From Pseudomonas viciae (GTDB lineage: Bacteria > Pseudomonadota > Gammaproteobacteria > Pseudomonadales > Pseudomonadaceae), in NCBI RefSeq assembly GCF_004786035.1, contig NZ_CP035088.1, positions 2,640,001 to 2,704,000 on the forward strand: DNA of 64,000 nucleotides. Reading direction: 5' to 3'. This document shows, one piece after another, positions 8,086-16,635 of this stretch (its first letter is position 1; every line of letters begins with the position of its first letter). The translations under genes and the position numbers were made by a program. Under the pieces are notes generated by a model, which made no database searches, was not told the origin of the DNA, and was given only the letters and a program-made list of their open reading frames with translations.

Positions 8086-9491
8086 GCCTTGATCCGGTGA
8101 TTGTCGGCGGTGGGCCGGCGGGTATGGCCGCAGCCATTGAGCTGGCCTCCCATGGGGTGCGCAGCACCTTGCTCGAAGAAGCGCCGCGCCTGGGTGGCGT
8201 GGTGTATCGCGGACCGTTGCGCGATGGTGTGCGCGTGGATTACCTGGGCCCCCGCTACAGCGAAGCCCTGGAGAAGCTCCACGGTGAATTCCAGCGCTAT
8301 GCCGGGTTGATCGACGTGCGATTGAGCAGCCGTGTCATTGGCGCCGAAGGCTTCCGGGCGCTGATGCTGCTGGACGTCGACGAGCGCCTGCGCGAGGTTG
8401 TCTACTCACATTTGGTCCTGGCGGCCGGTTGTCACGAACGCAGCGTGCCGTTTCCTGGCTGGACCTTGCCGGGGGTGATGATGCTCGGTGGCCTGCAATT
8501 GCAGATCAAGAGCGGAGTGGTCAAGCCGCCTGGGCCGGTGGTGATCGCCGGCACCGGCCCGTTGCTGCCGCTGGTGGCTTGCCAACTGCACGCTTCGGGC
8601 GTGGCGGTGGCGGGTGTCTATGAGGCCTGCACCTTCGGCAGGATTGCCAAGGAAAGCCTGGCGTTGCTGAACAAGCCGCAGTTGTTCCTCGATGGCCTGA
8701 GCATGTTGGCCTATCTCAAGCTCAATCGCATTCCCGTGCGCTATGGCTGGGGCGTGGTCCAGGCGGACGGCGAGGGGGAGTTGAGCCACGTCACCGTCGC
8801 GCCGTATTCCAGTACCTGGGAGCCGGACTTGAAACGCGCCGAGGAGGTGCCGGCCCAGACCCTGGCGGTTGGCTACGGGTTTATCCCACGTACTCAGCTG
8901 AGCCAGCAGATGGGCCTGGAGCACGGCTTCAGCGATGACGGCTACTTGCGGGCCGTGTCCGATGCCTGGCAACAAAGCAGCGAGGCGCACATTCACCTGG
9001 CCGGCGACATGGGCGGGATTCGTGGTGGGGAAGCGGCCATGCTGAGCGGGCGCATCGCAGCGTTGTCGATCCTGATGCAACGCAACGTACTGGATGTGTC
9101 CGCCGCCCTGGCGCAGCGCGAGCGGTACCAGGCGCAACTGGAGCGAATCGTTCGCTTTCGCGCCGCTGTGGACCGCTACACCCAGCGTGGCACCGGGCAA
9201 ACCGCATTGCCGGCTGCCGATACGGTGATTTGCCGCTGCGAGCACGCGACCCGCGCCGACATCGACCGGGCCCTGGAGCAAGGCGTGCAAGACATGGCCA
9301 GTCTGAAAATGCGCACCCGCGTCAGCATGGGCGACTGCCAGGGGCGGATGTGCGTCGGCTATTGCAGTGATCGATTGCGCGAAGCCACCGGGCGTGCCGA
9401 CGTGGGTTGGCTACGACCGCGTTTCCCCATCGATCCGATTCCATTTTCTGCATTCCACGACGCCGACACGGAGGCCGCCCAGCATGATTAA
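8082..9491 (+). CDS. hcnB: Hydrogen cyanide synthase subunit HcnB
   Basis: This 469-residue FAD-dependent oxidoreductase subunit has an N-terminal dinucleotide-binding motif (IVGGGPAGMAAAIEL). A second Rossmann-like motif (VIAGTGPLLPLVACQL) lies near residues 150-165. The C-terminal [2Fe-2S]-like cysteine module shows ICRCEHATRADID and GDCQGRMCVGYC. With HcnA and HcnC it forms the glycine-oxidising cyanide synthase at the cytoplasmic membrane. The ATG at 8082 follows GGAGG and overlaps the end of hcnA; the gene overlaps hcnC by 8 bases, so the three are probably translated together. The length agrees with known HcnB. A related opine or hydroxyproline dehydrogenase subunit is the less likely alternative. 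Confidence 0.92.
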   Translation: MSLDPVIVGGGPAGMAAAIELASHGVRSTLLEEAPRLGGVVYRGPLRDGVRVDYLGPRYSEALEKLHGEFQRYAGLIDVRLSSRVIGAEGFRALMLLDVDERLREVVYSHLVLAAGCHERSVPFPGWTLPGVMMLGGLQLQIKSGVVKPPGPVVIAGTGPLLPLVACQLHASGVAVAGVYEACTFGRIAKESLALLNKPQLFLDGLSMLAYLKLNRIPVRYGWGVVQADGEGELSHVTVAPYSSTWEPDLKRAEEVPAQTLAVGYGFIPRTQLSQQMGLEHGFSDDGYLRAVSDAWQQSSEAHIHLAGDMGGIRGGEAAMLSGRIAALSILMQRNVLDVSAALAQRERYQAQLERIVRFRAAVDRYTQRGTGQTALPAADTVICRCEHATRADIDRALEQGVQDMASLKMRTRVSMGDCQGRMCVGYCSDRLREATGRADVGWLRPRFPIDPIPFSAFHDADTEAAQHD

Positions 9492-10761
9492 GCATCCAGA
9501 TCTCAAGGACTACGACGTGGTCATCGCCGGTGGCGGGGTGATCGGGGCCTCCTGTGCCTATCAGCTGTCCAAGCGCAGGCACCTGAAGATCGCCCTGGTC
9601 GATGCCAAGCGTCCCGGCAACGCCACCCGTGCCTCGGCCGGCGGCCTGTGGGCCATTGGCGAGTCGGTGGGGCTGGGCTGCGGGGTGATCTTTTTTCGCA
9701 TGATGTCGGCCAATCGCAAGCGCCAGACCCAGGGTGCCGCCGTGGCGGTGGACGCCAGCACGCCGCACATCCTGCCCCAGTCGTTTTTTGATTTCGCCTT
9801 GCAGTCCAACGCGATGTATCCCCAATTGCACCGCGAGTTGATCGACAACCATGGCATGGATTTCAAATTCGAGGAGACCGGGCTCAAGTTCGTGATCTAC
9901 GACGATGAAGACCGTCTGTACGCCGAGCATATCGTCGCCTGCATTCCCCACCTGGCCGATCAGGTGCGTTGGCTCGACCAGACCGCCCTGCGCGAGGCCG
10001 AGCCGAATGTCAGTCATGAGGCCCGTGGCGCGCTGGAGTTCCTGTGTGATCACCAGGTCAGCCCGTTCCGCCTGGCTGACGCCTACACCGAAGGTGCCCG
10101 GCAGAACGGTGTCGATATGTTTTTCAACACCAACGTGACGGAAGTCCTGCGCAGTGGTTCGCGGGTCACCGGCGTGAAAACCGCCGAGGCCGGGACTTTC
10201 ACCTGCCGGACCCTGATCAACGCGACGGGGGCCTGGGCGGCGGACCTGAGCGAGCAAGCCACCGGCGTGCGGATCCCGGTGAAGCCGGTCAAGGGGCAAA
10301 TCCTGCTGACCGAACGCATGCCGAAAATCCTCAACGGCTGCCTGACCACCAGCGACTGCTACGTGGCGCAGAAAGACAACGGCGAAATCCTGATTGGCAG
10401 CACCACGGAAGACAAGGGTTTCGACGTGACCACCACCTACCCCGAGATCGAAGGGCTGGTGCAGGGCGCGGTGCGGTGTATTCCGCAACTGGCCGACATC
10501 AACCTGAAACGCACCTGGGCCGGCCTGCGCCCGGGGTCTCCCGATGAATTGCCGATCCTGGGGCCGATGCGTGGCGTGGAAGGCTACCTCAACGCCTGCG
10601 GCCATTTCCGCACCGGCATCCTCACTTCGGCCATCACCGGAGTGCTGCTGGACAAACTGGTGAACAACGAACCGTTGCCGCTGGACATCTCGCCATTTCT
10701 GGCGGATCGCTTCGAGGTGGCGCCGAAGGCCGTTGAAACAAAGGAAGTGGAGCTGGCTTGA
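9484..10761 (+). CDS. hcnC: Hydrogen cyanide synthase subunit HcnC
   Basis: This 425-residue FAD-binding oxidoreductase belongs to the DAO family. The FAD motif VVIAGGGVIGASCAYQL begins near residue 12. ATRASAGGLWAIGES and GQILLTERMPK are further conserved blocks, and the C-terminal part has TWAGLRPGSPDELPILGP and GHFRTGILTS. It is the catalytic flavoprotein subunit expected to oxidise glycine. It is the last gene of hcnABC. A REP pair follows the stop codon, and no other operon member is seen. Confidence 0.92.
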   Translation: MIKHPDLKDYDVVIAGGGVIGASCAYQLSKRRHLKIALVDAKRPGNATRASAGGLWAIGESVGLGCGVIFFRMMSANRKRQTQGAAVAVDASTPHILPQSFFDFALQSNAMYPQLHRELIDNHGMDFKFEETGLKFVIYDDEDRLYAEHIVACIPHLADQVRWLDQTALREAEPNVSHEARGALEFLCDHQVSPFRLADAYTEGARQNGVDMFFNTNVTEVLRSGSRVTGVKTAEAGTFTCRTLINATGAWAADLSEQATGVRIPVKPVKGQILLTERMPKILNGCLTTSDCYVAQKDNGEILIGSTTEDKGFDVTTTYPEIEGLVQGAVRCIPQLADINLKRTWAGLRPGSPDELPILGPMRGVEGYLNACGHFRTGILTSAITGVLLDKLVNNEPLPLDISPFLADRFEVAPKAVETKEVELA

Positions 10762-10800
10762 GAATAAGCCCTCGCTAACTACAGAGATTTGTCGTCAACC

Positions 10801-10895
10801 CTGTGGGAGCCGAGCTTGCTCGCGATGACGGCGGCACATTCAGCATCCATGCAAGCTGACTCACCGCTATCGCGAGCAAGCTCAGCTCCCACAGG
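10801..10895. repeat. Inverted pair of REP elements
   Basis: The left arm starts CTGTGGGAGCCGAGCTTGCT and the right arm ends AGCAAGCTCAGCTCCCACAG. Both arms carry the same extra base inside the usual motif, so they still pair. This suggests that the pair evolves or spreads as a unit. It lies between the convergent hcnC and glutathione transferase genes. Confidence 0.85.
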
Positions 10896-10929
10896 GTTTG
10901 TGGTGGACACAGGTTCTTGGGTGTCGCCA

Positions 10930-11541
10930 TTATTCCATCGGCGTGCTGGCAAACACCTCCAACCCTTCGGCATAAGCCGTAAACGCGCTGATCAACGGAA
11001 AAGCCTTGTCCTGCACCTGGTCCGGCACCACAAGGTTGGTGAAACTCCACGCCACTGCCACAGTGATGCCAGCCTGATCAATCGAGCCGTCGGTGCTCAA
11101 CGGCTGTTTCTCCAGTTCCTGCTCCAGCATTCCATAGGCCGCGGCCAGTTGGCCTTCCACGCGTTCAACCCACGGCGCATGTTGAATCTCCGTCGGCCGC
11201 AGGTTGCGCTCATAGTAAATCTGCACCGATTTTTCGCACGCCGCCAAGGCCAGCCCGATCAGCCGCAGTGAGCGTACTCGTTGTCCAAGATCATCCGGCA
11301 TCAGGCTTTTGCCCGGTGCGGCCAAGGCCTCGAGATAATCAATGATCAACGTGGAGTCCATCAGCACAGTGCCATCGTCCAGCACCAGGGAAGGGGCCTT
11401 GACCACTGGGTTGATGCGCTGGAATTGCTCGAAATGCCTGAACACCGAAACCGATTGGTGTTCCAGGGCAACCCCCAGGCATTTGGCGGAAATGGCGGCG
11501 CGGCGCACGTAGGGCGAGTCCAGCATGCCGATCAGTTTCAT
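10930..11541 (-). CDS. Glutathione S-transferase family protein
   Basis: This 203-residue cytosolic protein has an N-terminal thioredoxin-like glutathione-binding domain (about residues 1-80). It shows SPYVRRAAISAKCLG, the cis-proline region VVKAPSLVLDDG and the DSTLIIDYL motif. An all-helical C-terminal domain follows. The start is preceded by GAAGGAG. It is monocistronic between hcnC (convergent) and the RpiR regulator gene (same strand, 30 bases upstream). It may detoxify electrophiles. A link to cyanide or inositol metabolism is not evident. Confidence 0.88.
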   Translation of the reverse strand: MKLIGMLDSPYVRRAAISAKCLGVALEHQSVSVFRHFEQFQRINPVVKAPSLVLDDGTVLMDSTLIIDYLEALAAPGKSLMPDDLGQRVRSLRLIGLALAACEKSVQIYYERNLRPTEIQHAPWVERVEGQLAAAYGMLEQELEKQPLSTDGSIDQAGITVAVAWSFTNLVVPDQVQDKAFPLISAFTAYAEGLEVFASTPME

Positions 11542-11571
11542 GGCTTCTCCTTCAATTGATAGCTCGGGGCG

Positions 11572-12495
11572 TCAGTCCTCGAACCCGACCTGTTCATGGA
11601 TTTCATCGACCTTGAGTTCCAGCCGGTAGGCCACGGCAATGAACAAGGCCTGGCACAGGCACAACGTGGCACTCAACGAGCGGAAGGCGAACGAGCTGCC
11701 TTCGTTCACCAGCAGCACCGCATTGGCGCGCTTGGCCAGGGGCGACAGGTTGCTGTCGGTGATGATCAGTGTCTTGGCCTGATGATGCTGGGCGATGCGC
11801 AGGCAGTGCTGGGTTTCCTTGCCGTAGGGCGTGAAGCTGATGGCAATGACCAGGTCGTTGGCCCGCACACTACGCATCTGCTCGCGATAACTGCCCCCCA
11901 GGCCGGACACCAGGTGAATGCGTTTATTGGTGTGTTGCAGGTTGTAGACCAGGTAATCGGCCACCGCGAACGAGCGGCGTACACCCACCACATAGATGTT
12001 GTCGGCGTTGACCACCAGGTCCACGGCTTTTTCGAAAGCCTGGTCATCCAGCTCCAACCCCAGGCGCTCGATGCCCGACAGGGTGGCGTTGACGCACTCG
12101 CGGGCCAGGTCGCCGCCGCTGGCTTTCTGCGACTTGTTGGCGATCATGCTGCGGATGCGCTGCTGGTAGTTCTGCACCGGCGTGGTCTTGTGGGTGTAGG
12201 CCTCGCGGAACAACGCCTGCATTTCACTGAAGCCGCTGAAACCGAAGCGTTGCGAGAACCTGACGATGGCCGAGGGGTGCACTTCGCATTCCCGGGCGAT
12301 GTCGCTGATGCGATCGACCATGATCCGGTCGCTCTGCTGGCTCATGTAGCTGGCGATGCGTTTGAGCTGGCGCGGCAGGCTTTCGTATTCATCGGTAATC
12401 AGTTGCAGCAGGCGCTCGGCATTGATCGGAGGGCTGGAGAGGGCGGGTTCGGACGCGCTCTCGGACGGCGCCGGCAGATCATCGGGGCGGGTCAT
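11572..12495 (-). CDS. iolR: RpiR-family regulator, probable inositol repressor IolR
   Basis: This 307-residue protein has an N-terminal helix-turn-helix of the RpiR family (about residues 25-100, including ISDIARECEVHPSAIVRFSQ) and a C-terminal SIS sugar-isomerase domain (about 145-270). The SIS domain normally binds a phosphorylated sugar or inositol intermediate. The ATG at 12495 has GAAGGA upstream; the frame continues upstream without a better start. It is divergent from iolC. RpiR-type IolR of rhizobia binds GGAA-N6-TTCC, as I recall, and such a palindrome lies at 12669-12682 between the two genes. The ligand is probably a 2-deoxy-5-keto-gluconate derivative, by analogy. Confidence 0.85.
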   Translation of the reverse strand: MTRPDDLPAPSESASEPALSSPPINAERLLQLITDEYESLPRQLKRIASYMSQQSDRIMVDRISDIARECEVHPSAIVRFSQRFGFSGFSEMQALFREAYTHKTTPVQNYQQRIRSMIANKSQKASGGDLARECVNATLSGIERLGLELDDQAFEKAVDLVVNADNIYVVGVRRSFAVADYLVYNLQHTNKRIHLVSGLGGSYREQMRSVRANDLVIAISFTPYGKETQHCLRIAQHHQAKTLIITDSNLSPLAKRANAVLLVNEGSSFAFRSLSATLCLCQALFIAVAYRLELKVDEIHEQVGFED

Positions 12496-12806
12496 AGAAA
12501 ATCCTTCTGGCTTGTTCTTATGGGCGGCCCCAAAAGAGGCCGGCCCTCGACAATAGGTTGGCTGGTCGCAGTCTACAGCGTAGGCGCAGGGAAAATCATG
12601 GGTGGACAACGTTGCAATAGGTGCTGAAACGATGCACTGCGTCTGGTCCGGTTCAGCTATAGCGTATTGGAAAAAATATTCCACGTAAAAAATTTATAGA
12701 ATAATTATTGATTATTGGCGGCTGCTCGTTTTAGTCTGCATCCACCAAGAGCGTTGGCGCCGGTTCCGGCGGCAAGCGCAGGCTGATAAAAATAACAGGA
12801 GCCAGC
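12496..12806. promoter_or_regulatory. Divergent iolR-iolC promoter region with an IolR-type operator
   Basis: This 311-base region holds the promoters of the repressor gene and of the iol operon. A perfect GGAA-N6-TTCC palindrome lies at 12669-12682, followed by an AT-rich stretch (12686-12715) where a promoter is likely. An AAAAATAA motif at 12788-12795, just before the iolC Shine-Dalgarno (AGGAG at 12797), fits an Hfq/Crc target. No small gene is convincing. Confidence 0.7.
12669..12682. promoter_or_regulatory. IolR-type operator GGAA-N6-TTCC before iolC
   Basis: GGAAAAAATATTCC matches the rhizobial IolR consensus GGAA-N6-TTCC. Related sites occur at 23353-23366, 56696-56709 and (one mismatch) 56725-56738, all in front of genes that could serve inositol use. 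Confidence 0.7.
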
Positions 12807-14747
12807 ATGGGCCAGACTCGTTTTGCCAGTGGGCGTCAATTGGATGTGATCTGCCTGGGACGCCTGGGTGTCGACCTTTACGCGCAGCAAGTCGGAGCGC
12901 GCCTGGAAGATGTCTCAAGCTTTGCCAAATACCTGGGTGGTTCGTCGGCCAACATCGCCTTCGGCACGGCGCGATTAGGACTCAAGTCGGCGATGTTGAG
13001 CCGGGTCGGCGATGACCACATGGGCCGCTTCCTGGTGGAGTCCCTGGCCCGCGAAGGCTGCGATGTCAGCGGCATCAAGGTCGACCCGCAGCGCCTGACG
13101 GCCATGGTCCTGTTGGGTATCAAGGACCGGGAGACCTTTCCCTTGGTGTTCTACCGGGAAAACTGCGCCGACATGGCGCTGCGCGCCGAGGACATCAATG
13201 AAACGTTCATTGCCTCCAGCAAGGCGCTGCTGATCACCGGCACTCATTTCTCTACCGAGGACGTCTATAAAGCCAGCACCCAGGCGCTGGATTACGCCGA
13301 GAAACACAACGTCAAACGCGTGTTGGACATTGACTATCGCCCGGTACTCTGGGGCCTGGCAGGCAAGGCGGATGGGGAAACCCGGTTCGTCGCCGACCAG
13401 AAAGTCAGCCAGCACGTGCAAAGCATCCTGCCGCGTTTTGACCTGATCGTCGGCACCGAAGAAGAATTCCTGATTGCCGGTGGCAGTGAAGACCTGCTGA
13501 CCGCGCTGCGAACCGTGCGTTCGCTGACGGCTGCCACGCTGGTGGTCAAGCTCGGGCCGCAGGGCTGCACAGTCATCCACGGCGCTATCCCGACCCGACT
13601 GGAAGACGGTGCCCTTTATCCTGGGGTACGGGTCGAAGTCCTGAATGTATTGGGCGCCGGTGATGCGTTCATGTCGGGCTTTCTCGCCGGGTGGCTGGAG
13701 GACGCCAGCGATGAACGTTGCTGCCAATTGGCCAATGCCTGCGGCGGCCTGGTGGTGTCGCGCCATGCCTGTGCCCCGGCGATGCCGACCCGGGCCGAGC
13801 TCGACTATTTATTCAAGAGTCCGGTGCCGATTACCCGGCCGGACCAGGACGCCGTGTTGCAGCGGCTGCATCAGGTCAGCGTGCCACGCAAGGTCTGGAA
13901 ACAGCTGTTCATCTTTGCGTTCGACCATCGCTGGCAACTGGTGGAACTGGCCCAGAAGAGCGGTCGCGACCTGAGTTGCATTGGTCAGCTCAAGCAACTG
14001 TTCATCCAGGCGGTGGAGCGGGTCGAAGCCGACCTGCAGCGTCAGGGTATCGCGGCTGATGTCGGCCTGCTGGCCGATCAACGTTTCGGCCAGGACTCGC
14101 TGAACGCTGCGACCGGCCGGGGCTGGTGGGTGGCGCGGCCCGTGGAGGTGCAGAACTCGCGGCCGCTGGCGTTTGAACATGGGCGCTCGATCGGCAGCAA
14201 TCTGATCGCCTGGCCCCAGGAACAGATCATCAAGTGCCTGGTGCAATTTCACCCCGATGACGAACCGCTGCTGCGCCTCGAACAGGAGGCGCAATTGATG
14301 GGGTTGTACAAGGCCTCCCAGGTCAGCGGCCACGAATTGCTGTTGGAAGTCATTCCGCCCAAGGATCACCCCTCGCCGCACCCGGACGTGCTCTATCGCG
14401 CCCTCAAGCGCCTCTACAACCTGGGCATTTTCCCGGCGTGGTGGAAGATCGAGGCCCAGAGTGCGCAGGAGTGGAAGCAGCTCGACGAACTGATCCAACA
14501 GCGCGATCCGTACTGCCGGGGCGTGGTACTGCTGGGCCTCAACGCCCCGGCTGCCGCCCTGGCCGAAGGTTTCCGCCAGGCCAGCCAGAGCTCCACCTGC
14601 CGCGGGTTTGCCGTGGGTCGCACGATCTTCCAGGAACCGAGCCGGGCCTGGCTGGCCGGGGAAATCGATGATGAAACGTTGATCCGGCAAGTGCAGGGCA
14701 GGTTTGTGGAGTTGATCGAGGCGTGGCGTGCTGCGCGGGATAGATGA
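12807..14747 (+). CDS. iolC: 5-dehydro-2-deoxygluconokinase fused to an aldolase-like DUF2090 domain
   Basis: This 646-residue bifunctional protein has an N-terminal PfkB/ribokinase domain (about residues 10-330) that phosphorylates 5-dehydro-2-deoxy-D-gluconate. It shows GRLGVDLY, GGSSANIAFG and the catalytic NVLGAGDAFMSGF (about 278-290). The C-terminal DUF2090 domain (about 350-646, beginning near IFAFDHRWQLVEL) is expected to be a TIM-barrel aldolase acting like IolJ, cleaving the phosphorylated product to dihydroxyacetone phosphate and malonate semialdehyde. No separate iolJ is seen in the window, which supports the fusion doing both steps. AGGAG precedes the ATG. It is the first gene of the iol operon. 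Confidence 0.92.
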   Translation: MGQTRFASGRQLDVICLGRLGVDLYAQQVGARLEDVSSFAKYLGGSSANIAFGTARLGLKSAMLSRVGDDHMGRFLVESLAREGCDVSGIKVDPQRLTAMVLLGIKDRETFPLVFYRENCADMALRAEDINETFIASSKALLITGTHFSTEDVYKASTQALDYAEKHNVKRVLDIDYRPVLWGLAGKADGETRFVADQKVSQHVQSILPRFDLIVGTEEEFLIAGGSEDLLTALRTVRSLTAATLVVKLGPQGCTVIHGAIPTRLEDGALYPGVRVEVLNVLGAGDAFMSGFLAGWLEDASDERCCQLANACGGLVVSRHACAPAMPTRAELDYLFKSPVPITRPDQDAVLQRLHQVSVPRKVWKQLFIFAFDHRWQLVELAQKSGRDLSCIGQLKQLFIQAVERVEADLQRQGIAADVGLLADQRFGQDSLNAATGRGWWVARPVEVQNSRPLAFEHGRSIGSNLIAWPQEQIIKCLVQFHPDDEPLLRLEQEAQLMGLYKASQVSGHELLLEVIPPKDHPSPHPDVLYRALKRLYNLGIFPAWWKIEAQSAQEWKQLDELIQQRDPYCRGVVLLGLNAPAAALAEGFRQASQSSTCRGFAVGRTIFQEPSRAWLAGEIDDETLIRQVQGRFVELIEAWRAARDR

Positions 14748-14763
14748 GTTAACGCCAATCCAA

Positions 14764-14853
14764 TGTGGGAGTGGGGTTACTCGCCAAAGCGGTGTGTCGG
14801 GCGACATCCATGTTGAATATGCCGCCGCCTTCGCGAGCAAGCCCGCTCCCACA
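14764..14853. repeat. Inverted pair of REP elements, left arm degenerate
   Basis: The left arm (GTGGGAGTGGGGTTACTCGC) has several substitutions. The right arm (GCGAGCAAGCCCGCTCCCAC) is canonical. The pair lies inside the iol operon between iolC and iolE. Confidence 0.8.
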
Positions 14854-14905
14854 AGTGTTCAGCGTCGTTCTTACTGATTTGTGAAAAACAATAAAAGGTG
14901 CAGCC

Positions 14906-15799
14906 ATGCCCGCTATTCGAATTGGCATCAACCCGATTTCCTGGAGCAACGACGACTTGCCATCGTTGGGCGGCGAGACGCCGTTGAGCACGGCGCTGAG
15001 CGAAGGCAAGGCCATCGGTTACGAAGGTTTTGAGCTCAACGGCAAGTTCCCCAAGGACGCCAAGGGTGTCGGCGATGTGCTGCGTCCTTATGACCTGGCG
15101 TTGGTTTCCGGCTGGTATTCCAGTCGCTTGGCCCAGCGTTCTGCGGCTGAGGAAATCGACGCCATCGCCAGCCATGTCGAGCTGCTGGCGCAGAACGGTG
15201 CAACGGTGCTGGTGTATGGCGAAGTCGCCGACTCCATTCAAGGCCAGCGCATTCCTCTGATCGAACGGCCGCGCTTTCACACCGATGAAGCCTGGCAAGC
15301 CTACGCTGACAAACTCACCGAGCTGGCACGCTTCACCTTATCCAGGGGCGTGCGCCTGGCCTATCACCACCACATGGGGGCCTACGTCGAATCGCCCGCG
15401 GACATCGACAAGTTGATGGCTTTGACCGGCAGTGAAGTGGGCCTGCTATTCGACTCGGGCCACTGCTACATGGGCGGCGGTGAGCCGTTGCAGGTGTTGC
15501 GCAAACACATCGAGCGCGTTTGCCATGTGCACTTCAAGGACGTGCGCAAAGCGGTGGTGCAACTGGCGCGCAACAACCTCTGGAGTTTTCCTGACTGCAT
15601 CATTAACGGCACCTTCACGGTGCCGGGGGACGGTGACATCGATTTCGCCGCGTTGCTCGACGTGCTGCTGGCCGCCGATTACCAAGGCTGGCTGGTGGTC
15701 GAAGCCGAGCAGGATCCGGCCGTGGCGCCGAGTTATGTCTACGCCAAGAAAGGCTACGACACCCTGTGCGCCTTGCTGCAAGAGAGGACTGCGTCATGA
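14906..15799 (+). CDS. iolE: Myo-inosose-2 dehydratase
   Basis: This 297-residue TIM-barrel enzyme of the xylose isomerase-like superfamily dehydrates 2-keto-myo-inositol to 3D-trihydroxycyclohexane-1,2-dione. The N-terminus IRIGINPISWSNDDLP is typical of IolE. Likely metal-binding residues sit in AYHHHMGAYVES, LLFDSGHCYMGGG and VCHVHFKDVRK. The stop codon overlaps the iolB start (ATGA), showing tight coupling. An AACAATAA motif lies at 14887-14894, before the ribosome site. Confidence 0.93.
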   Translation: MPAIRIGINPISWSNDDLPSLGGETPLSTALSEGKAIGYEGFELNGKFPKDAKGVGDVLRPYDLALVSGWYSSRLAQRSAAEEIDAIASHVELLAQNGATVLVYGEVADSIQGQRIPLIERPRFHTDEAWQAYADKLTELARFTLSRGVRLAYHHHMGAYVESPADIDKLMALTGSEVGLLFDSGHCYMGGGEPLQVLRKHIERVCHVHFKDVRKAVVQLARNNLWSFPDCIINGTFTVPGDGDIDFAALLDVLLAADYQGWLVVEAEQDPAVAPSYVYAKKGYDTLCALLQERTAS

Positions 15800-16605
15800 G
15801 CCTGTTGATCAAAAGCCAATCCAGCGGTCGGACCATGGTCGAGCTGCCTGCTGGCGAACTGGAATATGTCGGCTTCACCGCCTACCGTTTGAGCCTTGGT
15901 GAAACCTTGCCGGTAGCCGCCGCTGACAAGGAGTTGTGCCTGGTGCTGCTCAGCGGTCGCATCGGCCTCAAGGGCGAAGCGCCGGGGCAGGGCGCCTTTG
16001 ACTGGGACAACCTCGGTGACCGCCACTCGGTGTTCGAGGACAAATCGCCCTATGCCGCGTATCTGCCGCCCGGCAGCCAGGCCCAGGTGACTGCCCTGAG
16101 CGACGTGCAGATTGCCGTGTGTGCCGCGCCGGGTTCTGCGCAAAACAATTACGGCCCACGGCTGATCCGCCCGGACAGCATGAAGCGCAGCGTGCGCGGC
16201 AAGGGTGCCAACACCCGGTATGTCTGCGACATCCTGCCCGACAGCGAACCGGCCCATTCGCTGCTAGTGGTGGAAGTGCGCACGCCGTCGGGGCACTCGT
16301 CGAGCTACCCGCCCCACAAGCACGACACTGACGACTTGCCGCACCAGAGCTTTCTGGAAGAAACCTATTACCACCAGGTCAACCCGTCCCAGGGCTTTGT
16401 GTTCCAGCGGGTCTACACCGACGACCGCAGCATCGACCAGGCCATGGCCGTGGAGAACAGCGACCTGGTGGTGGTGCCCAAGGGCTACCACCCGGTCAGC
16501 GTGCCCTATGGGTACGAGTCGTATTACCTGAACGTCATGGCCGGCCCGAAGCGGGTCTGGCAGTTCCATAACGACCCGCAGCACAGTTGGCTGCTCGACC
16601 TCTGA
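15796..16605 (+). CDS. iolB: 5-deoxy-glucuronate isomerase
   Basis: This 269-residue bicupin enzyme of the inositol pathway converts 5-deoxy-D-glucuronate to 5-dehydro-2-deoxy-D-gluconate. The second cupin carries the probable metal ligands in SYPPHKHDTDDLP and LEETYYHQVNP, and the end shows HPVSVPYGYESYYLNVMAG. I chose the ATG at 15796, which overlaps the iolE stop; an in-frame ATG at 15766 lies within iolE and has no clear ribosome site. Length and motifs agree with IolB. Confidence 0.93.
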   Translation: MSLLIKSQSSGRTMVELPAGELEYVGFTAYRLSLGETLPVAAADKELCLVLLSGRIGLKGEAPGQGAFDWDNLGDRHSVFEDKSPYAAYLPPGSQAQVTALSDVQIAVCAAPGSAQNNYGPRLIRPDSMKRSVRGKGANTRYVCDILPDSEPAHSLLVVEVRTPSGHSSSYPPHKHDTDDLPHQSFLEETYYHQVNPSQGFVFQRVYTDDRSIDQAMAVENSDLVVVPKGYHPVSVPYGYESYYLNVMAGPKRVWQFHNDPQHSWLLDL

Positions 16606-16635
16606 ATTCCACCCTTTGCACGGAGAACAAGAACA

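Noticed and set aside
7759..10761. Three-subunit D-hydroxyproline or opine dehydrogenase instead of HCN synthase
   Set aside because: These enzymes share the architecture, but all three products resemble HcnA, HcnB and HcnC over their full length, the order is hcnABC, and no hydroxyproline or opine genes are nearby.
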